The notes: generated by a model not told the origin, from the sequence alone. DNA of 64,000 nucleotides from Symsagittifera roscoffensis (GCF_963678635.1 NC_087070.1:44869467-44933466), one strand, 5' to 3'. Counted from the first letter of the stretch, positions 21,563 through 44,259 are shown. A program made the numbers and translations.

Positions 21563-21650
21563 ATCAGTCTCCGTCCGAACCAAAAATACAATTATACATT
21601 AACTTATACCAACATCCCGTCGGAGACAAAAATAAAAATAACGGTCTGGA
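21553..21650 (+). promoter_or_regulatory. programmed -1 ribosomal frameshift signal (unit 2)
   Basis: TTTAAAC at 21553-21559, a seven-base spacer, stem arms GTCTCCG (21567-21573) and CGGAGAC (21621-21627), and the downstream GGTCTGGA are all unchanged from unit 1. Confidence 0.85.
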
Positions 21651-22299
21651 AACCCAATTTCTACTAGACACTGGAGCAACATGTTCACTTATTAATTTTG
21701 ACAGTTATGAACAAAATTGTAAAATACAGCCTCTACAGCTGAATAAATCTAGATCAAACACAGTTGCTGTTAATGGAGAAAACCTTAAACTTATAGGTTA
21801 TACCAATTTTGACTCAACTTTTGGTACAAACACTGATAATCCGGTAAAAATCAAAGCATGGATTTCAGCTGAGAACGGATGCGATCTAAATATATTAGGA
21901 ATGGATTTCATTTCTCACAACATTAAATCAATAAACTTTCCGAATTTAAACTTAGAATTAAAAAAATACCCAGATATAACAGTTCCTATCAGTATTATAA
22001 GAAGCAAAATTTATCCATATCTAAGCTTTTATCAAAATGTATTTCTTGATAAAAATATAACTATTGCACCAAAATCATCCCGCGTAATTTCATTTTCTCC
22101 AGCAGGCATAGTTTTCAAAGTAGGAACATTGTTTAGAATTGATAAGTCTTTAGAACAAAAAGGCATTAATGCAAAAAGCACTTATTGTAGGAATGAAATT
22201 AAGTCAATGCCTATCGTACTAAAAAATTCCAGGGAATCAAAAGTAGACATAAACAAAGGTGTAATAGGTCAAACATTTGAAAACATAGAAATAAAATAA
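21559..22299 (+). CDS. aspartic protease, -1 frame (unit 2, undeleted form)
   Basis: DTGA catalytic motif and 'ILGMDFI' are present as in unit 1. The frame keeps 21 codons that unit 1 has lost ('KVGTLFRIDKSLEQKGINAK' region), so this is probably the ancestral length. It stops at 22299 with no polymerase downstream. Confidence 0.85.
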   Translation, partial: LDQSPSEPKIQLYINLYQHPVGDKNKNNGLETQFLLDTGATCSLINFDSYEQNCKIQPLQLNKSRSNTVAVNGENLKLIGYTNFDSTFGTNTDNPVKIKAWISAENGCDLNILGMDFISHNIKSINFPNLNLELKKYPDITVPISIIRSKIYPYLSFYQNVFLDKNITIAPKSSRVISFSPAGIVFKVGTLFRIDKSLEQKGINAKSTYCRNEIKSMPIVLKNSRESKVDINKGVIGQTFENIEIK

Positions 22300-23885
22300 A
22301 CCCATTTCTTCCCTTTAAAATAATTATAAATATGAAGTTTCCATTAAAACTTTTATAACGCTTTAAGTTTGTTAAGTTTACCTAACATTTTGTATACTGA
22401 GCAGTAAATTTAATTTAATCCTACTAAAAAACAAGATTACGAGTTTTGTCCTACAAATATACTACAATGAAAAGCGGTTCTGTATGACACCAAAAGGATA
22501 TGCCAAAATGCATGAACACGGATTTAATTCTTAATTGAGATTGAAAACAGTCAAGTACGCTAACAATTTTGGACCATCCTCAAAATCAAATAAAAATAGA
22601 GGGATCGGAATCCAATGGCTCAGACAGTTTTTCGACTTCAACATATTTGCAAAAAAAAATTGCAAAAGGCCAGGAGTTTAAAATATTACAGTTTTACGAG
22701 TCTATAATAATTTCATTTTCAGGCGGTTTTATTAGCTGAAAAATCAGTATTACACTTCAGGGAATGTCAAATTACCCTACGTACAATAACGAGAATTAAT
22801 AGAGTGAAACCTTTGATGAAAGAACTAGCCAATGCAAAATTGTAACAAACTCATTCTGCGGAGTTAAATTGCACCATCGGATTCCTCTTAGGGCCCAAGA
22901 AGGGACCGATGACATTATTTTTATCTTTGTAGTTTTCAAGTTACAAAATGCAAACTAGAAGAAATTCATCAAAAAGGGAAATATCACCTCCTTTCTTCTC
23001 AACACATTGAGTAAAATTTTCACCAATATTCTTTATCATAAAATGGGCGAACAATGTTTTTCGACCCGACCCGCCGCAGATTTATGCCAGCATTTGTTGG
23101 TGGCTTCATGTAGCCTTTTTAAAATTATGGTACCATATTCTTTCAACAACGCAAATGCTTGTTGGTGGCTGTTTGCAGCCCTTGAGACTCTTATGATTCG
23201 CTCCTCACAATTTGGCCAAAATATCAATTCGGTAGTTCAAAATCCACAACATGCAAGCATTTAAACCCTTAAAAACAACAAATTTTCAAAAGCAACACTT
23301 TGAAAATTGGACCGCATCATCCTTAAGATTGTTTACGTTAAATTTTTGCATCATAAAGTTCAGGATGACTTTCTGTACTAAAGATGTGAACATGGATTGA
23401 TGCAGAGGGTTAAAACCAAAGAGGAACTAATAAACTTATCTTTTTGAACATTATACTGTTTGCAAATTGTCTGTTTAATTTTCCTTTTCTACGATATTTC
23501 ATTTTGATTTGATGCTAATTCAAATCTTTTCTATTTTCTATCAAAAAATGTAACAAAAATTGCTGGTTATGACAACCAGGTGGACATACATTTAAGATTA
23601 GGGGTTAATTAATGCCCAAATTACCATTTTTTGCTTTAAATACATAAATTTAATATCTGAGCTTAACTCAGTGTTGTAAAGTGCTTTATTCCTGTGGTTA
23701 ATAAACACCATGATCGTTTTTCTTCATTTGTTTTCCGTGGTGGGTTTGTGTGAAACCACAAGATTATATTTTCCACCTTTTATATATAAAAATTTTTACA
23801 CTTTGTCCTTAATTGTTCAAACATTTGATAATTAGCCTTAATATCCGAATGTAATTCGGGATTTTGAATATTTGGTCATTTTATA
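22300..23885 (+). other. non-coding internal region (unit 2)
   Basis: Counterpart of 13727-15313. No polymerase or integrase motif is visible on either strand. Only point differences and a homopolymer change separate it from unit 1. Confidence 0.6.
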
Positions 23886-24389
23886 TTGATGTTTAGCAAA
23901 ATGGAATATGACCCAATTTTAAACTGGAACTGCAGAAATGCAGACCCAGCACCAGAGGAGTTTAAAAGAAAGCTGCCTCGCAGGAAGAAACAACGAAAAC
24001 CTGTAGCAGTACAATCTTTGTCAATGGACGATGGGTTAAATAAGAATCCTCGCAGCTTTCCCAGTTTAACCCAAAGATTGGAGCTGCAGAAGTGCAGAGA
24101 AACCAAATTGGATACGGAAAACCCAAATTATATAACGAGTTTAAAGTACTCAATACAAGAAAATTATAACAGATGGAAACTGCCATCGTTCATTGAAGTC
24201 GTCAACTCAACGACAATGGAAAAGGCGATGATGCCTATCGATTTCATAACCCAGCAAGAAGTGGTTATAAAGAACGAAACCAACTTCTGGAAATTAAAGA
24301 AGAGGGAGGAAAACGGCTACATCCTCAAGGCAGGAGGCACGCAAGTCACCATCCCGTTCGAGGGAATAACTGTTTTCCGAACCATGTAA
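23886..24389 (+). CDS. unknown 3' ORF, 167 aa (unit 2)
   Basis: Same as 15314-15817 except K-to-N and K-to-Q changes near residues 77 and 87. The basic cluster and C-terminal half are unchanged. The overlapping -1 frame with the coiled-coil end is also retained and stops near 24574. Confidence 0.65.
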   Translation: MMFSKMEYDPILNWNCRNADPAPEEFKRKLPRRKKQRKPVAVQSLSMDDGLNKNPRSFPSLTQRLELQKCRETKLDTENPNYITSLKYSIQENYNRWKLPSFIEVVNSTTMEKAMMPIDFITQQEVVIKNETNFWKLKKREENGYILKAGGTQVTIPFEGITVFRTM

Positions 24390-24721
24390 AAAACAGACAG
24401 GAAGAACAGGACGACATTCAACAACTTACGGACGGAATGAGCAGACTACGAATCAAAAACAAAATTAAAAAGAAGAAAATCGTGAAGTTGCAACAAAAAC
24501 TTGAGGCTTCACAGAGGAAGATAGCGATCCTCAGATCATACAACGTGGAGCTAGAAGACGGAAGGAAGCTCTAGATAAAACCTAACTTATCTTTATAACT
24601 TTTTCGTTTGATGTTCTTTTTAAATTTTATAACTATAGTATTTAACCATTAAAGTGTTTAAATTTTCACCATGGTAACTGTAAGAATCGAACAGCTTAAT
24701 TTTCTAAAAAAAGGGGTGAGT

Positions 24722-25874
24722 TGTAGTATTGAGAAATACTACACAGACAAAAGACCATTGTCTTAATTGTTTATTTAACGACCCAATTCTAAATTGGAGC
24801 GTGCCAATTAAATTAAAGCCTCTTTTCACTAAATCAGATATTGACTGATTTACTCTTATTAGGACTATAAAATCTTGTTTTGAAAATCCACTCCTTTTTA
24901 AATACTTGTCCAATTTTTCTCATTTTTTCGTGCTCAATATTTTAAAAGGGCGGCGATTATTTTTACGTCCCTTTTAACTTAACTTGAAACAAACTGGATA
25001 AACATTTCGCAGTCTTGCCGGCTGCACTGAAATTCTCCTTGCTTTGATTAAGCAGAGATGCACCTGCAATATGATGCATCAGAGAGAGTAATATGAATTT
25101 TTAATCAGACAAACTGAAGGCTGCGGTTTTTATCAAAGTGGACTAATAAGTTGAAGATATTTGATTTGAAAAAATCAAACAAAAACTAGTTGAAAATTCC
25201 CTTATTAAAAAGGGAGAACAAAGGAGCAGGTGAAACCTGAATAATTAAAGATTGAATCAGCCGCCGGTTTATGCTTACGAGCAAAAGGACTGGCCTGAAA
25301 ACTTCAGTGTTTCATTTTGCTCAGTCAGCAGCAAGTCATTTCTCTTCAGTCAGTTCTTTTAAAAATAAATAATTTTTCTTTTCTGCCCTAACACTAAAAT
25401 TAATCTAGCCCTTTTCATTTATAAAAAGAGAATAAATTCTCAGTTTAAGTTTGATTTGAAAAATTATAAATCGAGATACTCGAGATACACACCCCCGAGG
25501 AAGTCTGGACTACAAGTACCCAAAGGACTACGGCAAGACGATTCAGACGACCCAACCAGAAATGCTGAAGTGGACAAAATCAAGGGCAACCATACATACT
25601 AATCAGCCACCGACCTTAGTAAGAAGATAAAATATTGATGAACAAAATAAGATTAGCTCAACCTCCCCTCATAGGTATATTTCTTTAAGCTGTTCGATTC
25701 ATTTATATAATCTAATAACCCAGTGCTTTGTATCTAACCAACTAATTAATTCATACCTTTTCTAACTATTGTTTCTACTCTACTTTTTGTCAAGACAATT
25801 TGACGATTTAAGGTGAGACTTATAACTTAGGATAAAATTACTAAGCATTCAACCAGCAATGAGCGCTTAGTAAA
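24722..25874 (+). repeat. LTR 3 of the tandem retroelement
   Basis: Right-hand LTR. Similarity to LTRs 1 and 2 ends at GCTTAGTAAA (25865-25874). It is followed by GTGT (25875-25878), matching the left flank. A private change, 'AATGAGCGC' for 'AATGACCGC', lies near the end. Confidence 0.88.
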
Positions 25875-25929
25875 GTGTTTCTAGTGATACAATGTGCTTC
25901 GTCAGTGATGCTATAGAAATAGCCTCCTA

Positions 25930-26750
25930 GTGTAGAAAACTTACGGCTGGAACGACATTGAAAAAAAACTTGTTTTTGCTAAGGGTAAGTCCGCTTTACT
26001 GGGAAAAGCAAAGGCCATGAAGTTAAATGGACCGAGATCGTAAAAACCATGGAGTAGCTTGCAGAAATAAATGAGATCTAACACGAGTTGATAACATAGA
26101 GGAAGCTCAGAAAGATCTCCTAGACCAGATTGGTAATGAGAAAACCCAGAAGCCCCAATAAATAGGCTTGTTTTGGAAAGAGTGAAGCTTACGTAAATTA
26201 GTCCCCGTTGAAAACCACACTTGGGAACATAATAAAAAGAATACTCAAGACACGAGTAGAGTAATTTGTACTTCACATAAGGCGAAACAGAGAAAGGGAT
26301 AGCGCGTTTGATATTATGAAACTCTTTTAGAGAGTTGTGCCAGTTTAATGGATATGTGTGCAGACCATTCAAGTGAAGAACAAATTGTGACGCCCAAATC
26401 TTCAACTCTTTTAACATGTTCAATATTGTGGCCATTCAAAGCAATAGCAAATGTGTAGATGTCATTGCGACAATTATCAGTTTGGTTTTTGATACATGGA
26501 ATATCATGATGTTCCATTGGGACCACAAGTAAAAGCTATCAACATCTTGCTGCAGGCTGTAATTACAATTGCCACTGAGTTTGGCATCATCAGCAAATAG
26601 TAAACACAAAGAACTGACAGCGTCAACAAGAAAGTCGTTTATGTAATATGGACAATAGAACTGTATGGCAGCAAGAGGTAACGAAATAGGGAATATCGTC
26701 AAATGATTTATTAGCTGAATCATCGATATTTGAAAGAAGACAGTCAATCA
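25930..26750 (-). pseudogene. non-LTR retrotransposon (LINE) reverse-transcriptase 3' fragment
   Basis: Read on the minus strand, three overlapping frames together carry the order expected of a Jockey/CR1-like reverse transcriptase end. First comes 'LLFADDAKLSG' with 'LQQDVDSFYLWSQWN' (the F-A-D-D catalytic motif and following helix). Then 'VEDLGVTICSSLEWSAHI'. Then 'LLYSCLEYSFYYVPKCG', then 'LDLIYFCKLLHGFYD'. Shifts between frames and missing upstream domains show that it is decayed and 5' truncated. The right-most LTR of the tandem element ends only about 55 bp from its 3' end. Confidence 0.7.
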
Positions 26751-27666
26751 TGGAAGTTGAGATAGGAACATCAGAAAGTTTTATTAGGTTTTTTGAAGCA
26801 GTATTTTCAATCCGAAATTGGGATGATTGTGGAGATGTTGAATATACTGAAGAGAAAAACTCATTAAATAGAACTGCTTTAACGAAAGATTCGGTGGCAG
26901 CTAGAGTTGTCCAGTGTATAGTCGCAGTAATTAGCGAAGAGGAGCTTAATGACCTCAGGACTTTAAAACAGCCATGAATTGAATAACTTCTGATGTTGTT
27001 TTAAAGAATAACTCTGTCGAGCTCGACTGATTGCTGAAAAGATTGTTGAAGTTTGGACATTCGTATCTTTGAAATTGAGCCGGCTTTTTCGTGACGTCTC
27101 CTTTCGGTTTGAATTTGGTTTTTAAAATGAACAGAGTTTAAAGAATGGTAGAAATGTAAAACTCATCGCTTTGTACTGGACTATAGATAAATAATTTCTT
27201 TAAAGAAAGTAAAGAAATGCAATAGAACGCTGGCAGAATCAGCATCCGAATAGTCAATAACCTTTGATAGCTGATAAAGACCCTCGAGATTGCAGTGAAG
27301 ACAAAGGAGTTAAATGATGATTGTGCGATAGAGGATTTTTTTTGTTTTGAAGCAGAGAATCGCAAGTCTAAGCAACGTCTATGAGACAAGGAAAGTGAGC
27401 AGACAGCCGCTCATCGAGAGTGCTGACATCTATATTGTCAGGTTTCGATACTAATACAGTAGTACAGTACTGATTACAATTGCGAGCGTAGTGTATTAGT
27501 ACGAGCCTTCTTTTTTCTAGCCTAACTCGCAATTAAAAGTATTCATTAGAAGTGTAAAGTGTTCATTTTTGGTGGCACTTTTGCTATAATCACGATCTGC
27601 AACTCTGGAAATTTTATAGCATCTGTTCTGTGCTTTATTTGTGGCTAGTGTTTGTGATTTTTTTTT

Positions 27667-27735
27667 AGCGTCCGTGGCTGAGGGGTTAGTGCGTGAGACT
27701 CATAATCTGTAGGTCACAGATCGCATCCGAGAAGT
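27667..27735 (+). repeat. tRNA-derived SINE-like sequence
   Basis: GCGTCCGTGGCTGAGGGG resembles a tRNA 5' end with an A box (TGGCTGAGGGGTTAG). An anticodon-like loop CTCATAATC follows (CAT, as in tRNA-Met). The B-box region 'AGATCGCATCC' is degenerate compared with GGTTCGAATCC. The acceptor arms do not pair, so it is not a functional tRNA gene. Confidence 0.45.
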
Positions 27736-28024
27736 AGCCGAGTTTTTACTAATTCGAGGCTAATTTTTTGTACTTTATAGAGCTGCTTTTTGTAGTGTTC
27801 TCGCTAGTGTTTGCGAAGCGAAACTTCGCCTCTGCGTTAAATTATCCGGGAAAAACGAGCAAAATATAAATCGCAATTTTTAAATTTTGGGTTGAATATA
27901 TGCAAAAAATGATGCAGACAAAACTTGCTTAGAATTGAACTCAATTTTTTTGCGAAAATCGGACCCAAAATGTTTGCCCAAAAGCAATCGATTTTGACTT
28001 TTTCTAGTCAATTTAAAAATTTAT

Positions 28025-28165
28025 GCCGAAACTACTGGATCAATTGGTGTCAAAGTGAGTCGGTTATGTTGCCAAACAACGATCAATAGGGGTATAAACT
28101 ACACAAATTTGTTCATAATGTTTCGAGGATATACTTTTGTCAGCAATTGATCCGGTAGTTATAGC
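28025..28165. repeat. imperfect inverted repeat, about 27-bp arms
   Basis: AACTACTGGATCAATTGGTG near 28028 matches, in reverse complement, CAATTGATCCGGTAGTT near 28143-28160, with a loop of roughly 85 bp. It could be a hairpin or a MITE core. No coding content was found. Confidence 0.4.
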
Positions 28166-31100
28166 GTAATTGGCAATTTAGACCCTCTTGTTTAAACGAG
28201 AAAAACCTGAGGTGAAATGTTTTAACGTAAAGAGCATGAAGTGATTGTCAGTTTTTTAATAGGTCATGATGATGTTTTTTGTTTCTTTTCAGTATCTTGT
28301 TCACGTTAACGTTTGATTTTTTTCAGTTTGACTCATAATTTTTTTTTGAATTCAATTCGTTTTTTTTTTCGATTAACTCCTTTCAAAAAAAAATAAGCGT
28401 CATAAATTCGCAATATAACAGATATCAAATCGTAATTTTTTTGGTTAAAAACTTTTAAACAAAACTACGCGAATCATTTGTGCTGCTGACATGCTCAATT
28501 TCCTGAACTGAAGCTTATCTTCTGGATACTTTATCTAGAATTCCAACCATTGGATCTATAATTATAGATATTTTATGTTTATTTTTTGCTGCTGATTTTT
28601 CGGCTTCGTGATGTCGGCTTAACCTTTCTCGGTTTAGATTTTGAATTTTGTATACCATCGTGTACACCCTGCGTGTATGGCACTCGTGGATCCTATATGG
28701 GCGATACATGCATTTTTTCCAATGAGATTGTTATGGCAAACATTTTTCGTTGACTTTCAGCCTATTGCGTGTTGGCTTTTCATCTTATATATAACTTCCT
28801 AAAATCTCCTGTGTTATTTTTGTGATCAATAAGACTATGAAAAAAGAAACGATTGCTCAAAGTCAACCCCGGAAGAAGCTTCTCGTTTTTCTAGTTCCTT
28901 CTTCAGTGGTAAAGTCTTTCGAAATTCTCTTAGCTACTTCTATTTTTTTGCTTAGAGATGAGGATCTATAACTTTGCTTACTAGTGCTATATTATCTGTT
29001 CATCTTTTAAAATCAGTGCTAGTAATTTGAACTCAGTGTCGATAGTAAGGCAAAATTTAATTACACTGAAAATATATAAACTAATTTTATCGAATTTTAA
29101 TGATACCACAATTGAATCTACGAGGTTTTGATATTAAATTGAAGCATTCCAGCCGACTTTATCATCAATTTTTTCAACAATTTATGATGATCGAAATTGT
29201 TGTCTGCCTCGGGCCAACGTTGGGCACAAGGCTCTTTAAATTTTGACCCTAGATAAACAAGTGAAGCCATAGTTATCTAAGTTGATAATGTAAATGTTAT
29301 AAAAATTTATCCAGTTCAAATGTGCGAAAAATTTTCATGGTTTTAAAGTATTTTGGAACTTTTTTTTATAATTCAAGGTTCTCATTATTGCTAATTTTTT
29401 CATTACACATTTAAAGCTCCTTTGGTCAAACAACGAAAAAATTTTACATCTTTGTTCAGGCTGATTTTTCAGTCTCCCTACATTTCATGGTTTCTTAAAA
29501 TATTGAAGCCGATGGTTTTGCAGAATGTAAAAAAGAGTCGCCGCCATACATTTCACAACGCTGAGCTGTTTTTGTTCGTGTATTTTTCGCAGCGTGCCAT
29601 TTTTTCACGACAAAATTTTTTTATGCTGAACAAACTCATTACAAGCATTTAAGCTTTTTAGAGTGAATCTCTTCATACCAGACGAATGTTGAGTCTTCAT
29701 TCCACAAAAAGTTGCATTGTTTTGAACTCTTGTTTATTGATTTTACAGAACTCACAATTTCTTTTTGCGTTTGATTTAAAAATTTCTCTAACAATTACAG
29801 TATTTTCAAATGGTGATGTATATTTATTGCGCATAGAACATCTATATCTAGTAATTCTTGTGTTTTTCCGAATGTCGACAAAAATTAAAGAATAAAATGC
29901 TCAAAATGAGAGAAACAAAAATCGGAACCTTTTGAATGCTGCCGATAGTCTAGGCAAAATAAACCGTAGCACGTGATCGTTGGATCCTTAAATGTTTTCA
30001 TGCTCCAGGGGAGGTTATACTGGGGCAGGGGGTCCAAACTAACTGTGCTCAAAATTAATCTTTCAGCAGTATGAACGGATCTGCTTCCAAGTGCTTATTT
30101 TATAATAGTTTTCACATGGTAAGAAAGATGAATCCCCTGTACACGCAAATCAAGTGAATGCGTCAACAAATGAGTTAATGCGGTTCTTGGTTTTCCCAAC
30201 TTTCTTGAACAAGTTTTGAAATTGCTAATTATGTTTTATTTTCAACACTAGAAAATAATTTCATGTTTTTTCAATCTGTCTTGAAACCTTCATCTCTGAA
30301 AAATGGAACTTAAGTCTCTAATTGATGATAAAAGATTTTGATAATTATTTTTAAAATGGACAAATTTGAGTTGGGTTAAACTGGTAAATTGTTAAGTGAC
30401 CTTTTAAAGAGCTAATGCAACTGTAACTCAATCACAGTAGCAGTTTCATTAGCAACCATAACTTTTTCAACTATTTCGTAGTAGCCTTTCAGGAAAAATT
30501 ACTCTAATATTTGTTTTTCGTGTTTTGACAATTGAACTGAACTTACTTTCATTTGTGCACTCATAGGCTGAAATAGCATATCGATAGAACGAAGTTTGCA
30601 TTCTGTACGGCAGACCTTAACACTTGAGAGCAACAGAGAACTTCTAGCTCTTTAATGCATGATACCTGGGAAAAATTGATTTTTTTTTTTTTTTTACTGT
30701 TATATATTAACGCTTGATAGACATCCTTCTTGTTACATGGGATAAATCTTGATTTAGTTGCCCATCTCTTGAGCTACTAATGATAGTTGCATCATCAGCA
30801 AAACTGATAGGTTAAGGTTTCTTGCACATCCCAGGCAAATCATTTATAGGATAAGAAACATCGATGGGCCAAGCACTGATCGATGAGTTATGCTTAATTT
30901 CTCTGATCGATGAGTTAAATTCTCCTAAGCTGACATTTTGTGTTTGGTCAGCCAAATAATTTTTCATAACTTCTCGAGGTACCTGAATCCTAAATGTTTC
31001 TTGAGATACCTAATTTGGATGTAAAAACCATTTCACGACTTAGTTCCTTCCCACCCCTCTCGAATTGTGGTCAGAACAATAATGCTGAATGCAAAATTAA

Positions 31101-32482
31101 CTGGAGATTTCACGCTATATGCATGCAATTGGAAGTTGAGGTACTTATAAGCTAGACCAATTTTCAAACCTCCATCATAAAAATCTCGGGTAAAATGAAC
31201 GTTTTGTACTTTCCTACGTTTTGAAAACAAGGCATCAAAAATTTAAGTATAGTTCAAAAGGAAAATTAGAAGACGATTAACTCGGTCATCATAAAAAAGA
31301 TCAACAGATCCTGAGATCCGTTTTTTCTTAAATTTTCGGAACAATTATCTTGCCTCTATTCATTTTTGCATGATCTTGAAACTTAGTTCTACGCTGCTTA
31401 AGGCAGTTTCTCCAGAAAGGTTGAAATAAAACACGCTTAAGTTTGTTCATTCTGAGCATTTCTGTTAAGTCATACTACGAAAACGAGGAATCATTGTGCA
31501 AGGTTGAATTACTCTGCAAACAAATTTTAATCATCCAAATAGCTCTTTTCGCTGATTTTTTCTTACCACGTCTATGGATTACTTGATTTCAGCTATCAAC
31601 ATTTTACATTTTCGTTCACGGTTAAATTTAGATGAGACAAGCTGAATGGCAGAGCGGATTATTCAGATTTTGTCCTAGGATTCGAGAGCCTTCTAAGACT
31701 TAGAATTATGCCTTCGATGCATCAACTTGGTAAGAAATGCCGTCGAAAATTATTATTCCGTTAAAATGCCATCAAACGAATTGAATAAAAATTTATAGCA
31801 AATGAAATACGCATCACTTTTATATGAAATCAGAACAATAATTTGACCATTTTTACCGCATTCGAGTTTCAGACTTAACTAATAAAAAACTCAATTACTT
31901 TAGCAATCCCTGGTTCTGTATTACTAATTTGCTTTTTCCTACGTATATATACCTTTTAATCCAGCTCGATGCATTTGAATAAGAAACGATTCATTCGATA
32001 ATTTAATTTATTTTTTTTTGATATTGTCTGAAATGTATCAGTGTACTGAGCTCGAAGTTACCGCCTGTGATGATCTTGGAAAATTTTTGGTTTCGAAATT
32101 TGCTAATTTGGTATAAAATACGATGCTTTACCTATCAAATTTCTAATCACTCATAGCTTAGGTTGCGAATTTATCCCGTAAAAATTAGTACAAATTGAAT
32201 TAAAGCAAACTATTTGGGGTTTTTATTGCGTTCATAGACGAAAAACATCGCTTCTGTTTTCATTGGGTGTTAGAAATATTGAAAAATATTTCAAAAATCG
32301 CTTCAAGTTTTTCATTAGTTTCAACAAGGTTTTATATTCCGGACGAAATTTTTTAACGTTCGATAGCAAGTTACTTGTAATCGGTATCTAGACGTTTTCC
32401 TGTAAAAAAAATTTGCTTACAGCTTTGTAAGAAATTGGACTTGCTTTATTAGGGAACCTCAACAACTTGCAGACTCATTCCT

Positions 32483-32548
32483 ACTTGGTCTAGTAATAAG
32501 GCGCGTGCTTTTGGATCAAAGGTATGGTGTTCGAATTCCGATTAGACC
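32483..32548 (+). repeat. tRNA-like (SINE-like) sequence
   Basis: TTGGTCTAGTAATAAGGCG matches an A box and GTGTTCGAATTCCG matches a B box at tRNA-like spacing. The acceptor ends do not form a stem, so a SINE head or tRNA relic is more likely than a tRNA gene. Confidence 0.45.
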
Positions 32549-34401
32549 TTGGGTTTTTGCCATGTATTAAGTAAACCTGTTGTCTGGGAAAACTTGAACC
32601 GTCGGACAATCGTTTATCTGCATTTTTTTTGTAATTTTAATTTTGAAAGCATTGAGATTTTTTTTAGTCAAAATTTTTTGTTTAACTTTTGTTATTGTTT
32701 GTTGTTATAATAATCATAATATTAAGTCTTTTCGTAATTTGTAATTTTACCAACTCTGATTTTGAGTAAAATATTTTCAATTTTTTTTTGCTGAAATGGT
32801 TTCATGGTTTTTTCTACATTGCTTTTGTCATCTAATATATCGTAAAAAGCTTTACCTAACGAAAAATTTAAACTTTCATTTGAAATTTAAAACTAGAGTT
32901 TTATGCTTTCATAAGTTTGAGTGCTTATACATTTAATTTTTTATGACGGTATTGAAATTTCTGATTGTTGTTTTCGGCTCAACGGGTGTCAACTTACGAT
33001 TTATCGGCCAAGAAGCCGCTTGGCAAACAAAACTGACTGCTGCTACATTGCTGTTGTTTGCATTTATCGACTGCGTGCTTCTGAAATTGAATATCAGCCG
33101 AGCCAATCTTGTGAAATTTCAAAATTTTTTCCAATATTTTCATGTTTGTGGAGTAAAAATTTGTCGCTATGTAAAATTTTGGCTGATTTGAATATTTCTG
33201 ACTAAAATTTTGAGGGTGAGGAAACCTTATCAGTTTGAGAGTTTTTGAGTGCGAGGAAACTTTATTAATCCCAAAAAACCAAAGATGTTGCATGTAGTTT
33301 TTCATAATTGGCACGGCCGCCGATATCTACACAGAGCAGAACAAATCGAATGTTATCCTTATCTTTAAGAATGAATGTTCGTTTTCAGATTGAGTATTGT
33401 TGATAAAATGCCGTTATATTTGGGTAATTTGATATTGCTAATTCAACACATTTGATCGAGCAAAGAAAAAAGTTCCTGAGCTTCAATGATTTGAAAAATT
33501 CTTTTTAATCAGTTTATTGATTATCAACCATTCATTTGATTTTTAGTTATACCTTTATTTTTCAAGTAAACTCATAAAGCTTAGGGATATTGTGCAATAG
33601 AAACATCCATTACTTAAACTGAAATCACAATAAATATCATAAGAGGCGTGTCGAGCAGTCATGCAATTCAAGAACAACAATTCAAAGTAAGTTAAATTAT
33701 AGTTATTCCTAATTTAGTTTGATAGTTTGTTATTATCTTGTGTTTACTAAACATTGCTCTGTAAATGAAGGATCTAAACCATTGTAAAACTTTTAATTGA
33801 AGCCTCAAAACCGATTAACTTCTCAGATTGGAATGTTATGATCGTTATTAATTAATCTCTACCGATTTTTTTCTATTTAATTCTTCAGTACAACATTTCA
33901 ACGGATAACTTGATTTTGAACAACAGAATGCTTAGAGGAGGTCAAATCAACTAAGTTACATAAATGGCAAAGTAACCGCGACCGCTACAGTTACGTAATA
34001 TCCATCGCCATTGCGTAATCATTGCATGTCTGTCAGTTGTGATTGAAGGAGAGGTTATCCTTACAATTTCGAAACATATCCCTGTTAACTACTCTTACTT
34101 GAACTTCAGTCTCGTCACAAATTGTATAACACCATAAATTTACGATTACCTCAAGTAGTTCAACCGGAAGTACAGGTAAAGCAGAAAGTTTAAATAATCC
34201 ATCAAATGATGAACGTTTGATTTGAAAATTTTTGGGAAACCGAATTCGTTTTAGCTTACTTCTTTGCTGATTTATCTCAAAAACAGCTGAAATTATCTAA
34301 ATTTAATTTTATTGGGTATCCGATTTTCAAAATTAATTACATCCCAATAGTTACATAGTTACTAGCTTACCACACGACTCAGCCGAGAGTTACTTAACAG
34401 T

Positions 34402-44085
<9,684 letters not shown>

Positions 44086-44250
44086 CTGTAGCTGACAACT
44101 CGAACTTGTGCTGCATTCTAAAAACGAAGCATCCAATTCAGATCCGAAGGAAGAACCGAAAACTACAACTATCGTTTACCTAATGCAAGTGCTGCAACTG
44201 TTCGAAAACACCAAGTATAATAATTTTATAAATGTCTGTTTAGTGGCTGT

Positions 44251-44256
44251 AATAAA
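44251..44256 (+). terminator. polyadenylation signal of PFKFB
   Basis: AATAAA lies 166 bases after the PFKFB stop codon, the first such hexamer downstream on this strand and at a normal 3' UTR distance. Confidence 0.5.
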
Positions 44257-44259
44257 CAG

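Larger units (their letters stand above)
7640..25874 (+). mobile_element. tandem LTR retroelement (LTR-internal-LTR-internal-LTR), gag-pro only
   Basis: Three nearly identical LTRs of about 1153 bp start at 7640, 16149 and 24722 and enclose two internal regions of about 7.4 kb that are nearly identical to each other. Each internal region begins with a primer-binding-like TGGTGCGACC and ends with a purine tract, AAAAAAGGGGTGAG. The whole array is flanked by GTGT, so it descends from one insertion. Each unit encodes Gag with a CCHC knuckle and a DTGA protease, but no reverse transcriptase, RNase H or integrase, so it is non-autonomous. The retrotransposon-type Gag suggests Ty3/gypsy affinity. 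The few scattered differences between copies indicate recent activity. Confidence 0.9.
26751..34401. other. long intergenic region, no gene recognised
   Basis: About 7.6 kb without a frame that carries a recognisable motif or the GC rise seen in the real exons. It contains tRNA-like pieces near 27667 and 32483, a palindrome-rich patch at 27440-27540 and an inverted repeat at 28025-28165. The promoter of the PFKFB gene should lie at its right end. Confidence 0.45.
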
